Source: Numida meleagris (taxonomy: Eukaryota > Chordata > Aves > Galliformes > Numididae). Taken from it: a DNA stretch of 64,000 bases. The notes beneath the pieces were generated by a model. The model made no database searches. It saw only the letters and a list, made by a program, of their open reading frames with translations, and had not been told where the DNA came from. This document shows positions 46,271 through 58,229 of the stretch, one piece after another. The stretch's first letter is position 1, and each line of letters opens with the position of its first letter. The position numbers and the translations under genes were made by a program. The stretch lies in the NCBI RefSeq assembly GCF_002078875.1, contig NC_034411.1:6576917-6640916 (forward strand), in the 5' to 3' direction.

Positions 46271-47200
46271 GATGCTGCATGAGACTTTAGTGCATTTGTA
46301 GGGTTGGTTTTGGACTCGCTGCGTGCTGCATTGCACAAGACACTGCACCACAAATGAAGGAGTGGTCTAGATGGGATAATATTAAAGTTCAGGGATTACA
46401 GTCTTCCGGACATGATCTGTTAATAATGAAATCACTATTTCTTTCTGCTAAATTCAGAGGGAGATGTGGGCAATGGGATTTTAGAGGTGAATGGTAAAGG
46501 GGTATTTCCTGGAGTCTGTCTTTTTTTTACCCCTTTAACTGAGTCCTTTGTGATCTGGCTTGCTCCAGCAGCAGTATGAATCCATTTTCAGTTATGGTCA
46601 ACTGGTGAAACTGTTCAGTTGAGCTCTCGTTGCCTGGGAGAGTGTTGGGAAAACAATCTTGTTTTTCCCCACTGAGATGAAATGCAAACTGCGTCTGCGT
46701 ACACATAACTTCCTCTGTTAGGCTTGTGTGTTTAGTTCTGTCGTTCCAAATCGAGCAGCATATTGCTTAAGAACCACTGCAAGTCATGCCCAGCAGTCCC
46801 CTCCATTGCTTTGTCTTATTTCTCTTCTTTCTTCATGCATCTCATCTATGCTTTCCATTGTCAACTTCCCAATCCCAAGTGAGTTTCATGAACAGCCATC
46901 CATCCTTATGTATGCTAAGGGGACCTGTTAAGTGTCAAGGTGGTGTGCCTCTGTGTTCCTCTTAAGGGTTATTGTTGTGCTCAGATGAGCTGGAGGAGCA
47001 ACCTCATGTGTCTCATAGCCACTCACACAGGCCAGCTGCAGATGGGGGAACATAATACTCCTTTAGTTTACACCTTGTTTACGTTGTCAAATTTGACAGT
47101 TGTTGGGCTTATTTTTGGGGCTGGATGTGTATGGGAGATGTTAGGTGGCAGTGGTGTGCTTTGGTTGTTGGATTAGCTTTGATTTTTTTTTTTTCCCAAG
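46271..47200. other. unique non-coding DNA, no gene seen
   Basis: Frames 46728-46931 and 46940-47176 (+) are hydrophobic and unrecognised. No repeat. Confidence 0.5.
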
Positions 47201-47264
47201 GAGGACCCTTACCCTTCTCCAGTCTGATGCTGCGTAGATTTCCTGACTGTTATGAGCACTGCTG
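47201..47264 (+). other. candidate short exon
   Basis: Acceptor gattttttttttttcccaag ends at 47200. Donor gctg|gtaagt starts at 47265. One of three frames is open over the 64 nt (GPLPFSSLMLRRFPDCYEHC). It lies only about 46 bp upstream of the Galluhop copy. Low confidence, since it is short and unrecognised. Confidence 0.2.
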
Positions 47265-47310
47265 GTAAGTCTAGCAAACTGAATGGGATTGTGTGCAGTC
47301 TGAGATGACA

Positions 47311-47490
47311 GCTGCTCCAAAAATAATGCCTCCTATTTTATTATGTTGGTTCACAATGTCGGAGACCAATGTTGAAAAAAATAGTGTTTTTGTAGCTGAG
47401 AATTTGCCCTGTCAAGCAGTGTTACTGTGCTCTTTGTATCTGTTGTAGTTTCCAGGGAATTAAATAAGAGGCGTTACTTTCAGAGCGACC
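47311..47490. mobile_element. Galluhop-type mariner MITE, internally deleted
   Basis: Left end gctgctccaaaaataatgcc + tcctattttat; right end reverse-complemented ggtcgctctgaaagtaacgc + ctcttatttaattccctgg. These are inverted termini of the Galluhop mariner. The inner 'cacaatgtcggagaccaatg' matches, in reverse, the right inner part of the copy at 1260-1734. Only about 180 bp remain, so nearly the entire body is missing. It is non-coding and non-autonomous. Confidence 0.9.
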
Positions 47491-49909
47491 TCTGTACAGG
47501 TGACAACCTGAACTGCAATCATAAATGCTCGGAGTTGACACAGATATATCACATTGGTGGGATGCTAAAGGCATGAAAACAACAAAAATCAGGGAACTGC
47601 CTTTAGAAAGTGTGGCTATCCCCCTTACGCCGCTGCGCTGCTTGGGATTAGTAAGTAATAATAATAATAATCCAGAAGGCTTCTGTGCCAGGTCCTCCTG
47701 GATTTCTTAGAAATTGGAAGACTAGTAAAAATCTCAGTCTGGTCACTGAGCAGCAGCGGTCTTCTATTCGAGTGATGTTCTGCAGGGTCACAGATTTGGA
47801 GTTTTATCTCAATGCTTCCTCTGTTTGTGTGTTCCCATCATTTGAAGCATCAACTTCAGTGACGAAATTATGCAGTGATACTAAAAGAGGAAACCACTGA
47901 TAGGGAGCTAGCATTACATTTTTGTCCAGGCTTGGAAATATAAATATTTTTCTGCCTGACAGCCATGACCATAGATAAGGACAACTTTTTGTAGGAACAG
48001 TTATTCCAGAGGTCTCTCTGGGGTAAACATGCTACAGTGGTGCTTTTGTAGATGACAACAGAAGAAGATAAATTATCTTTGTCTTCTTATTACTATTAAT
48101 TATAAATTAATTGTATGCATTTTGAATCAATGCTGTTACCTATATCTTAAAAAGAGAAAAACAAAAATAGAATTTGAGGCTTAGTCCTTTTCGCTTGACT
48201 GATTATCCAGAGTTGTTCAATTCGATGTTTTCTCTCTACGTGGTAGCACTTGAAACACCTACATATCTTCAGACCTCTACCACAATTCCTCGTCTTGGAG
48301 TTTTGCCTCCCCCAAACTAGCCAAATAGCAACTTGATCAGGATTGTTGGTAATGGCGTTGGCCAGATTCCTCTGCCCCGGAGTCCTTTGCTGGGAGTCGG
48401 CGCCAGAGAGAATCCAGCAGTTCTGTCAGCTCAGTTCACATCCCTAAGGATGTGTCCAGCTTGGCTCCCATAGATAAATCCTGGTCTCACTGTGGGTGTG
48501 AGATGCCCTCTAAGCCAAACGGGGCTTCCTGCATTTGAGTGCAGAACAAGTCCTTGTGTTCTCCGCAGGCTGCCTGTAGAGCAGCTCTGGGTGCACAGGG
48601 AGAATGTCACGGCATCCCTGTTGGCTGCAGAGGAGGACTTCAGATGTGTGACCCCTGTATATGCATGTAGTATCCTATATGTGCATTTAATATGTTATAC
48701 AGGCCTTGAAATGCATGCATGAAAAATCAAGAGAGAGTCATCATCAGCTACTGGCCGTAATTATGAAAGCAAGGCAAAGGAGCAATCCCTGTATGAAAAA
48801 AAGTTAATACAAAACTGATTTTTTCTAGTTTTTTTTTCCACTCATTTCTGTTCCAGATTTACCATTATGCTTGCTGACATCTTTGCTGTAGCAACTGGCT
48901 CTGGGGATGTGTTGCACATACATGGAGAAGCACAAAGCTAAGTTTGCTCTGTGTGCATGCATCTGTGCATGTATGCGTGCAAATTACACAAAAAGACAGT
49001 TTCCTATTAGCTTCACTTTACAGCTTCTGATGTTCACTGTGACAAATTTCAGTGAGAGGGGATTTTGTATGCTGATTTATTTGAGGTCAACAGTGTGGCG
49101 TAAATATGTTGTATATTTTTCAAGTGGCTTGCTTTTTGTGACTTTTTAAAGAGATCCTGACCTGGGAATGTAAGCTGAAATGAGAAGAATGATTCATCTC
49201 TTGCTCTTGAGGTAGATCCGAAATTATCAAAAGCTTTAGTTGTAGCTGAACAGTATTAAAACTATAGCAGGAAGGTGAAATATGACAAACACATGGAACA
49301 CAGTGGGTTGTGGCAGTGGTGTTTACAAGGTATTGTGTATGGCGAAGAGAGGCAAGGGCTTACAGCTCCATCAGAAGAATATTTCTTGTGTTGTAATTAT
49401 GTTAGCAAGCAGGACCTTAATGAGCTAAAACTAATGAATGACCAACAAAACAGTAATCTTCTCATCCTTTTAAATAACTGAGTTTTAAACAAACAAGCAG
49501 GATAACCAGAACTAACTTCTTGAAAGTTATTTCCAATTGTTTGACAAATACCACACTTTATTGTGTTGCTGTTTTCTTCCTGTTAGAATATGTAAATTTA
49601 TGTATGCAAATATATACATAAAAAACATACACATTGTCATGCGCAAAGAGAAATGAGAAGCAGGGCATAAGCAGGTGCTTCTGACGATGCAAACTTCAGT
49701 TCCTTTAAACAAATCTCAAACATTCCTCCTCCATTTGACGTGTCTTCAGCCCATATCATGTCTGTGGAAGACCTGAACGTGGGGTAAAACCTCCAGACTG
49801 CCGCAATTAGTTTGACTTTTTCAAGAACTTGAGCTCTAAAACTCACAGCTTTTCTTTTGAGGAGTGTTTGCCAGTTCCAGAGTTAAGGAGCAGTATCTTC
49901 AGAAAGCTC
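47491..49909. other. unique non-coding DNA, no gene seen
   Basis: Contains a (TAA)n microsatellite at 47656-47671. Frames 48492-48722, 48907-49149 and 49275-49481 (+) show no domains. Confidence 0.55.
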
Positions 49910-50150
49910 TATTGTGAGGCTGGATTTTAGTAATTGACACCAATAACATAATATTAAATCACCCACCTTTTATATACTGGGTAAGCCAGCCTGCTTGTAA
50001 ATATGTTAAGGGATAGTGTGTAGGTGGCAGAAGAATTATGCTACAATTTTAACAGCTAATAAATCTTTATTTAAGCAAGGGACCGCTAAAATTTAATTAG
50101 GCATATAAAAGCAGAGATCATTCTACGGGTAAAAATATGCCAGTTCTCAC
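49910..50150. promoter_or_regulatory. AT-rich candidate conserved block
   Basis: Carries 'ttttagtaattgacaccaat', 'acataatattaaatcaccca', 'acagctaataaatctttatt' and 'aaaatttaattaggcatata'. Site-dense, repeat-free and non-coding. Confidence 0.35.
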
Positions 50151-51129
50151 CAGAAATGACATCTGCTTCATGGAAAAGGTGTGAGTTAAAGTCTACTCTT
50201 CTGTTACTATATCAATAGAAAAACTGTTGAAATTGCGGAGAAAAAAGAAGAAAAGATCTTTCAGGGCGTGCACATGGGTGTAAAAGAAGTGCTATCCAGT
50301 TTGTGATCCGCCTTCTCTCCTTGCCAGCACTCTTGCCAGTGCAACATCTCTCTGTTTCCTGAAGGACAGTCCTTTTGGAGATCCCAGCTTACAACACTGA
50401 GCTGCACAGCCAGGCCTCTGTGCTGGAAGGGCTGCTTTGGTACTAGCTATGTGCCTTAGAGAGAGGGTGCTGTTTGTAGAAACCTCTGTGCACACCATGA
50501 AATAAATTGGGAGTGGCATCAAAAGTCAAACTAAGTCATTTTGGAAGATGAAAATGACATTGGACAACGCTTTGCTCTTGGCTGGTTTGCTCATGTGCCA
50601 GCCAGGGTAAAGAGGGGATTTCCTGATTTTCACATGTGACTTCAGTTGCTCTTCTGGTGAGCAATGTGCCACTGCCTCTGTCAAAAAAAAACGCCTCTGA
50701 AAAAGAAAAAAAAAAAGGAGATCTTACCCCTTTTTAATCAGTTGCTTCGTGACAAAAGTGCTAAGACTACATATTGAAGGACCTCTTAAATTTACAAATA
50801 TGCAGAAAGAACAAAATCTCTCTACGTTGAGTTCCCTACAAGCTGAGCTAAAAGCCCAGGCAGCGCCAGCAGGTCCTGGTTGGGCACCAGCTGCACGTAG
50901 CCCGGCCTTGTACAGACTGACTGTATGCTTCCAGCATCAAAGGGGCTGTGCAGGGACAATAATGGAGGTTGCTTCTGCATCAGCTCAGTGTCTCCTCACC
51001 TGGCTGTGCTGTGTACCTGGGATTCTGCCACTGGGCAGAGAACTTTGCACGGCGCCAACACAGGAGCTGTGCTTGTTTTCATAACAAAATTGTTAAATAG
51101 CAAATACTCTTTCATTTTGCCCAAGTAGG
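50151..51129. other. unique non-coding DNA, no gene seen
   Basis: Frames 50292-50522 (-) and 50749-51128 (+) are open through moderately GC-rich DNA and have no family resemblance. Short A runs at 50683-50691 and 50700-50716. Confidence 0.5.
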
Positions 51130-52010
51130 ATCGTCTTATTCGACCTTTGCTATTCCTGCTATACTTGCCCTCTAAGTCTATTTGCAGCCAACATGAGATG
51201 CTCTGTGGAGCGCATCTATGAGTTGTAACAAATAGTCTGGGTAAATGGCCAAATCTGTGCTGGAGAATTTGAAGAGCGGCTTATACAAATATCTGTCAGA
51301 AATAACACGACGCAGCTCGTCCTGCTTTTAAGGGCAGGAGAAATAATGTAAATGACCTTTTAATTAAGGTCTTTCTGTTTTCTGCGCTTGCTTGATTTAT
51401 GCTAGAACTGTCTGGAGACAAACTGTTATCTTAAAAGAATATATTTTAAGGCTGAGTTTTGCCTAGCAAGGGGTCCCAGAATGACATAGTGCATGTTATC
51501 TAAAAGGCCTTCTTCACAGCGAGCGATGAGTTTGTGTTGCTGCCCATTCATCTTTTTGTTTTCTCCGGGAACATGACACAATCCAGCAACGCTCACTCTG
51601 CAGGGCAGACCCTGTTAAATGCCACATACTGTACGCTCTAGGCAAGGGTAGTTCAGCTTGGCTAAGGAAGGTGTCTCTCATGTCTCAGCTTTCAACATTA
51701 ATTTGCTCTGGCAAGAATGCTGTATGTACACTGGGTTACTCGCATTCATATAAGGAACTGAACTTGTGATAGGATCTAAACACTTTTGACTTGACTCGAT
51801 TGATATTCTGGGATTTGCCCTCTCCACGGTTGAGAGAAACAGTGAAATCATATAGCGAATGCTTCCAATTTTCTGAGAAATAAAGGAATGTTATTAGTAA
51901 CACTTGTACGTGTAGCAGGCAGGCTTACGCATAACATGCCAATTCTTTTAATCAGCTCTCTTCATTTGCTTTGTTTTGTAGGGTAGGCAGAGCTTGAATG
52001 GCTATTTAGC
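51130..52010. promoter_or_regulatory. candidate conserved blocks (about 51130-51640 strongest)
   Basis: CpGs persist in AT-moderate DNA ('gaagagcggcttatacaaat', 'taacacgacgcagctcgtcc', 'cacagcgagcgatgag', 'ctccgggaac'). Homeodomain words are 'accttttaattaaggtcttt' (51354-51373, itself a near-palindrome aagacct/aggtctt type) and 'ttcaacattaatttgctctg'. No repeats and no long frames. Probable enhancer group. Confidence 0.45.
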
Positions 52011-52149
52011 TTATGGTTTTGACTGCTATGGTATGGATATAAACCAGTTGGCAGCAGAATAGTTTTGTCCTATGGAGTCTCTAATGGACTTAAAATGTAA
52101 CGTGATGAACTCCCGTCGTCAGTAATACCTCCTTTGGTCTCATATCTGG

Positions 52150-52489
52150 AGTAGAAGGGGCTCTTATCAATGCTTATAACTATCTAATGAGTGGGAGTCA
52201 AGTAGGTGGGGCCAGGCTCTTTTTGGTGGTACCCAGCAACAGAACAAAGGGAAGTGGGGACAAATTGGAACATAGGAAGTTCCATGCGAAAATGAGGAAA
52301 AACTTCTTTACTGTGAGGGGAAGGAGCACTGGAACAGGCTGCCCAGGGAGGTGGTAGGGTCTCCTTCTCTGGAGATACTCAAGACCTGCCTGGATATAAC
52401 CTACTGTAGGGAACCTGCTCTAGCAGGGGTTGGACTGAGTGATCTCCAGAGGTCCCTTCCAACCCCAACAATTCTGTGCTTCTGCGATC
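52150..52489 (+). repeat. CR1 LINE 3' end, about 340 bp
   Basis: Canonical avian CR1 3' text: 'aactatctaatgagtgggag', 'ggggccaggctctttttggt', 'aaaacttctttactgtgagg', 'tggaacaggctgcccaggga' and 'ggtcccttccaaccccaaca' + 'attctgtgcttct'. Plus strand, little diverged, the youngest-looking CR1 here. Frames at 52351-52621 inside it are repeat-derived shadows. Confidence 0.97.
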
Positions 52490-54439
52490 TTGAACCAAAC
52501 ACAGTGGGCAAAATGGGCCACCCCCTGCCTCCGTTCCATCTGCATGGTCCTGGAGTGGCTGGACAGGTGGTTTGGTTATGACATGGTGAATTGGAAAAAG
52601 ATTTTTGTTCCTCTAAAGTAATTGTTTGTACAAATCACATGCTTTGTATGTGTAAAATTTTAGCCAGATGTTAGAACCAGAAATGAATCATGTCACCATG
52701 AGTCATTGATTTTGCTGCGAAGTGTGTCAGTACCTATCCTGATTTGCACTGGGACACATTAGTGGGAGCAGAGGAATAGTGGTGACTTCCCTTGGGCACA
52801 TTTTTTGTGTTTAGAGGTCTGCTCTGCTATTGTTGCTGATTTACTGATCCTCCAAGCTGAATCACTCACAGTGTTTGAACTGAAATCTTTTGGATGTAAA
52901 ATCCTCCAGCTTATTGCCTTATCCAAAGTGGCCAGCTTTTGTTGTAGCTCCTCTCTTTCTTCATATCCAATATATTCTGCATACCTTTCATATTCTTTCT
53001 CTGCTCTTATCTTTCACTGAAAATTACTCCTCTGTGAAGGAGTAATAATTCCCAATGCCTGCAATTCCCCTGTTTTCCCCAAACTGCCGAGTCATTCCGT
53101 TCTTCACATATCACAATGAGGGCAATGAGAAAATGCTTCTTGAAGGTTTTAACACAGGCATACCCTGTAAAGCAGTGAGACTGTAGAATCTGTGTACCTA
53201 ACCACGAGTGATCACTGGATGGCTATGCAATGCCTGATGGATTGGAAACTATTTTAGCACCTTCAAGCAAAATAGGTAGTCAAGGTAACTAGGACAGAAG
53301 CCGAGGAGAAACTCTACAAAGACTGCCAGAGGAGTAAGTAAGGTAAGAGATGCCATCAGTTTACCTTGCTCTAAGGAAGGTCCTGTGCACGGAGAGATAT
53401 TTTCATGTGGAATCTTAGAGACCCAGTGCTGAGCCATAGGGTCATCAAGAAAGCCAGCAAGAGCATCAGGGAGGGCTAGGAGAGGATTGGAGGTAGCTCG
53501 TGGGAGAGCTGGGAGAGGAATGTGGAGGTGAAGATGTACTGGTATGAAGAAGACCAGGACATGCAATCCTTCCCTAGAGTGAAGGACTGTGTATAAATTC
53601 TGCGACTGTTTCCTAGCTTTGAGCTCTGGGTGTATCCCTTTCTGCTCCTGGCGTTCTGCTGGGACGAGATGCAGGCACTCTCCCTGTCACCTGCAGACTT
53701 CCCCTGCTGTACCCTGACTTCCTTCAGAGGGAAGCCAAGGGATGAAGCTGGTGCCCATGGGATGTTTCCTCCAGGCCTGCCTGCCTGGGACAGCAGCATG
53801 GGGTGGGAGGCTGGCACCAGTGAGTAGGGGCATCCATTCCTTCCCTCCCTGATCCCCAGCCTGGGGGAGCAAGGTGTGTTCTCTGGGCACTGGTGTTAGG
53901 GAGTTGCTGAATGATTCTCTAGCAGTGTACGGCCAGTGGTAAACAACTGAGACGGTGCTTGGTTGGAGCAGTGTGGAAACATTATCAGGCTAGCCCTGGT
54001 TTTAAATAAGTAAATATACATTGTGAGCAAGTCTATAGCAGAAGCAAAAACAATTTTGAGCAGAGCAAAGGCTTTCTGACAGTAGCGGCAGCAAAAGGAT
54101 TGGATCCCTCTTTTCCTTGCTGGCCTGTCGCTTTGAGATGCCGTTTTTTGCACAGTCCTTACAGGAGAGTGTAACTTTGAAAAGGTTACACATCCTGAGA
54201 GCAAGCTAGATCTAAATATAGGAGACAAAACAGAGTGGCTGTCTCGCTTTGCAGAAGCCCAAGCTTCCAGCCCGTCCCCTAGCTGACGGCCCCTGCTGAC
54301 TCGCAGACAGCACGCCAGCCTGTCCTCCCGCAACGCTGCCACTGCCACCTCTGCTGCCAGGACAGCCTGCCTAAAGGACAGAAGCGGGGAGCAGAGAGGA
54401 GCCTCCAGCCCAGCAACGATCCCTTTACAACCGTCTGTA
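52490..54439. other. unique non-coding DNA, no gene seen
   Basis: Moderately GC-rich at 53630-53900, where frames open on both strands. None has a domain. The 150-residue minus frame (53896-54348) is low-complexity Ala/Ser/Leu sequence. No repeats recognised after the CR1 end. Confidence 0.5.
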
Positions 54440-54840
54440 ATGAAAACTCCTTCCCTTTTCCTGTGCTAGCACGAGGGACGAGTCTGTTTGCTGCACGCTG
54501 TATTTAGCTAAAGGAACAAGGGATGACGTTGCCTTACCGGTATAAAAAAAATCTGAGAGGTTAGAGACTAACTCAGCCTTGTATCAATCGGGTGGTCAAT
54601 ATGATTTTGCTTTTTGCGTGATGCTACCACGTGTTTGACGGGATGAAGTTTTTGCGTCTATTTTTACCCTTCCTGCTGGCTGGGCAAGAGCCCTCCTTGC
54701 ACACACATGGCCCCTGTTTGTGTAGTTCAAATGTCAATCGCGCACTGCCCCTCTGAAATCCGATTCAACTTCCCACGTTTCCAGCTTTTGTTGCGTACGG
54801 CTGCGTTCCAGCGTAGCACGACCGTTCTTTTTCTTTGGGA
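54440..54840 (+). promoter_or_regulatory. promoter-like upstream region of the CpG island
   Basis: Holds a TATA-like gtataaaaaaaat (54540-54552), a CRE-like gatgacgttgcc (54522-54533), an E-box cacgtg (54629-54634), and 'caatcgggtggtcaatatga'. Retained CpGs increase toward the island. If the TATA is used, transcription would run rightward through the island. A minus-strand donor-like site (ccg|ggtaagg read in reverse at about 54531-54540) leaves leftward transcription possible too. Confidence 0.35.
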
Positions 54841-55085
54841 TTTTTGCTTTTGAACGTCTTTGGTTCCCAGGAACCAAAGCAGCAGCAGCAGCAGGAGCGG
54901 GGCCCGGCGGGAAGGTGCCCGGCTCGGCGCTGGCTGCGGGCCGGCCCCGCACCGCGGCGGCCCAGCAGGGGGTAGCCGAGCACCGGCGGCAGCGCAGCGA
55001 GCGCTCCGAGCAGCCCCCGCCGTGCGGGCGCGGAGCGCTGCGGGAGCACGGGGAGCCCCGTGCGGGGTAATGCGCCTCGCTGCCT
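54841..55085. promoter_or_regulatory. CpG island, orphan promoter candidate
   Basis: Roughly 30 CpGs in about 200 bp (54885-55082), with GC-box-like words (gcgggcgcgg, ggggcccggcgggaagg). It is the only true CpG island in the window. It starts at the hyphenated palindrome ctttggttcc-ca-ggaaccaaag (54858-54879) followed by (AGC)n. Open frames of 97 and 147 residues on opposite strands result from GC-rich sequence, and the minus one begins at GTG. The island ends abruptly at a T-tract. Avian CpG islands usually mark promoters, so this probably is a start site for a lncRNA or an alternative first exon of a neighbouring gene. No downstream exon can be tied to it. Confidence 0.7.
54858..54879. repeat. 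10-bp perfect inverted repeat at CpG-island border
   Basis: ctttggttcc (54858-54867) and ggaaccaaag (54870-54879) around ca. Immediately followed by five AGC units (54879-54893). Confidence 0.95.
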
Positions 55086-55089
55086 CCTT

Positions 55090-55122
55090 CTATTTTTTTT
55101 TTTTTATTATTTTTTTTTGGGG
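55090..55122 (+). repeat. T-rich tract and G run
   Basis: T runs broken by 'attatt' and followed by GGGGGG (tattttttttttttttattatt... gggggg), directly abutting the CpG island. Confidence 0.9.
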
Positions 55123-56639
55123 GGTCAAAGCTGCTTGCCAAACGTGTACGTAATTTGCTATGCCTATGGAGTTGCACTGCTAAGTGAGGAAGCTATGCTT
55201 TCCAAACAGAGACGGGCAGCTGGCAAGCATAAAATATCTCAAGGGTGGCAAAGCCCCACAAAAAAACACCTGGTTTTGAAAAATCTGAGGCCTGGTCTTC
55301 ATTTAATAGAAAGCAATCCTATCTGGAGGCTACGTACACTTGTCGCTGTTGGGAACTGATCACGCTGCTCTATCATGTTGTGCTGCCGAATTTGTCTGGG
55401 GATGGAGACAGAAAGCGTGCACTCTGCTACCTTGCTTTGGCTGGAAAACTGCTGGGGGATGTTACTGCCTCTCTCCCCTCCCCGACAAAGTAATGGGACT
55501 TGGCTGCTGAGTCAACACGCTGCAGATTGCAGAATGTAGCTGCTTATAGTAAACAAACAAACAAGCTAGCAAAAAGCATGCTGCCCTTCACTTGCATTGC
55601 ACCCAGCTTAGACCAGCAGCTTGTCTTGGTAGGTACTGCATCCACCAGGCTTCCTTCTCAAAGACTGCACGGAGGGAGATAGTAATTCCAGAAAGGATTA
55701 TCTTTAGTTTGAGATTTTGATTCTGAGAGCTTGTGTGACTTCCTCGTGTTCCCAGAGAGGTCTGTGTGGACGTGCAGTTTTTGAGCTGTCTCGATACTGT
55801 CACTGGTGGGCACCTTCTTGTGCTGGCATTGCAGCAGTGTGGCAGAACACGCCTGATCATGAGTTATTAGACATCACAACTGTGCCACGGAGCCTGGATG
55901 CTTGTTTCAGCCTCTGCTCTGCATGGCTTTGATGGCCAGCCTTTGTTCCTGGCCTCTGCTCCTGGCCTCCCTCCCCGCTGCAGCAGAGCACTGCCTGCAG
56001 CCCACGTGCTCCGGTTGTGGGGCTCTGGAGGTTGGGTGGGCTCGGGTGTTTCTTGGGAGCCAGGCCGGGGGGTAGAATTCCAGCCTTTGAGAAGGTGAAG
56101 GAAGCAGCAGGGAGTGCCCTGAGCCTGTGGGAGCTGCAGGGTCGGCCAGGGTGAGGCTGCTGCCGAGTCTGCGTTTGCTCAGGGGAGAGAGACCCCCGTT
56201 GGCCAGACCTACTGAGCCCTGACATTGTGCTGGTTCCTTGTGCAGAGGGTTCGTGGCATGTCCATGTTTGGTGGCATTACAGTTTAATATATATATATAT
56301 GTATAATTATTGAGAAGAGTGCAGATAGTTTCTGTCCTTTCTCCTCTGAAAACCATTCCTGGCTAGGAATTAGGAATTTTTATGCAGATAATTCCTACCT
56401 TTTTTAACATAAGAATGTTTTGTTTTGTTTAGTTCATTGTGAGTTGTTGTGGGTTTTTTTTGTTTTGTTCTTTTTTTATACCAAACAACTCGAAGGGAAG
56501 CAATACTGCGTAACACCTGTTTAAAGCACGGTGAATGGAAAAAGCCCTCCGTTTCCCACAGCCCAAGCTCACCTTGTTGCCACCTACACCAGGCTGCTCC
56601 TGCATTGCTTTCCTTTGTTCTGTTTTCCTCAGTGCAATG
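55123..56639. other. unique non-coding DNA, no gene seen
   Basis: Second GC-richer stretch at 55890-56230 with overlapping frames on both strands and no domains. Contains (AT)7 at 56287-56300. A downstream first intron is possible if the CpG island is a rightward promoter. Confidence 0.5.
56287..56303. repeat. AT dinucleotide microsatellite
   Basis: (AT)7 followed by gtata. Confidence 0.95.
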
Positions 56640-57310
56640 AACCCTTACGTTATGAGTTTCTGCTGTAGTTTTAACCTCTAATATGCAACCATTACAGCTT
56701 ATCTTGTCTCCTAAATTACTCTAAAATCCAATTATAAAATCCTCTTTCCCTCAATAGCACACAACTTGCCACATTACTGAAATGCTGGGTAGCTCTTTTG
56801 TTTTTCTAAATTAATAATAACTACCATTTTCCGTCTGCTCTTAGTATGGAAGTCTTTTATATCGCTGTGCTGCTTTCCCATAATACATATTATGGCTCTT
56901 TTTATATGCTAGTTATGTTTGGAAAAAACTAAAAGGGTTTTCAAAAGATGTGCCAGTCAACTTCTGTGTATCGAAATATGACAATGAAAATCTTTAGTGG
57001 AAATGCAGGTAGTAAATTCTTAATAGTAATGTATCCTGACAGAGGAAAATGGCAACTAATCATTTGCTGGATCCTTTATTTCAGGCAGGAATGGTTGTTA
57101 TTTCAAAACACTTCTTACTGATTTCAAAATACAGTCTCTGAGCATATCAACAGAAATGCAACAGGGTGAATGTTGAGCTCTATGTTGACAACTATTCAAA
57201 AATATTAGTGTCTTACCGGTGCGGTTTCCAAATTTCCATTAGGCTTTACTCTTCCTTTCAAAAAATTGAATGATAAAAATGCTTTGCTTTAGAGGTTTAC
57301 GAAGGACATA
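56640..57310. promoter_or_regulatory. candidate conserved non-coding blocks
   Basis: Long repeat-free AT-rich text with octamer and homeodomain words: 'cctctaatatgcaaccatta', 'aaaatccaattataaaatcc', 'tctaaattaataataactac' and 'gcaactaatcatttgctgga'. Also a CpG-retaining 'tcttaccggtgcggtttcca' (57210-57229) that doubles as a minus-strand donor. Non-coding. Confidence 0.4.
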
Positions 57311-58229
57311 TCCTGAGTTCTCAGCTTTTCCTTTTTCAAAATGCCACGGTCTCCATACTAACAGTCCGAACACTGGCTGTGCGTCCTAACACTAAATCTG
57401 TTGCTCTTAGAATATTAACTGTGCTGATAAATCTGCTAGCCTGTTTTTAATAAACTGGTACCGTAAGCATTTTCAGAAACCCTATGTGAAGATGTAGCAC
57501 TAAAATGGATGTGGTGGAAATAAAGATGCACCATCCAAGCTTGCAGCTTGAGTGAGATTTACCAGAAGGGCATGCTAATCAGTAAATAACATAATCTCGT
57601 GTCCGCACACACACATATATATCCACATTTACACACGCAATCTGTTGCTATGTAATAATTAGGCAAGAGCAATAAATTAAGCAAGGAAGGACTGCACGCA
57701 AATGCCAGAAGGCTTGCCAAGGAAGGAATCATTTTTTCTTTATAGTGGCCACCAAAATGACGATAGTCACCCCTCAACCCTAGGTAAGATTAGAGAGAAG
57801 TGTTTGGTAGTAGTCATCTGTCTTAGAAAATTGTATGAAATCACACACTGACGCTGTTGGGCTTTACTCGATCCCATGGTGAAAGAGAGTAGCCTGCAAT
57901 GATGTTTGCAGGTTTATGGTATAAGTTGTAAGACCCCAGCCAGGTGTAACTGTGTGTATGGTGGAGGGGGTCTACAGCATCCTCATGTGAACTTCTTTTT
58001 GCCTTTTTGTACGAGTTGCATACGTAAGGATCAGGGTGTTGACTCTCCTCTGCTAATCCTCCCGTACTACGTATTGGGACCTTAGCACTAAAATAGCCTC
58101 AGGGTCTGATTTCTAAAGGGGAATGCTTGTGTCGTCCACCAGTGATGTGAGTGGCCAAACTCCAGCTAGCTCCAGCAATGGCTAATTGCAACTCAAAACC
58201 GATCCCTTTGGTTGAAGCTCACACGCATC
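57311..58229. other. unique non-coding DNA, no gene seen
   Basis: Contains an (AC)n(AT)n microsatellite at 57606-57622. The minus frame 57559-57777 runs through it and is spurious. Confidence 0.5.

Noticed and set aside
52351..52621. Two plus-strand frames of 60-76 residues
   Set aside because: They lie largely inside the CR1 3' end and are repeat-derived.
54734..55177. 147-residue minus frame and overlapping plus frame in the CpG island
   Set aside because: Non-ATG start and Ala/Arg/Gly/Pro composition dictated by CpG-rich DNA. The island itself is the feature.
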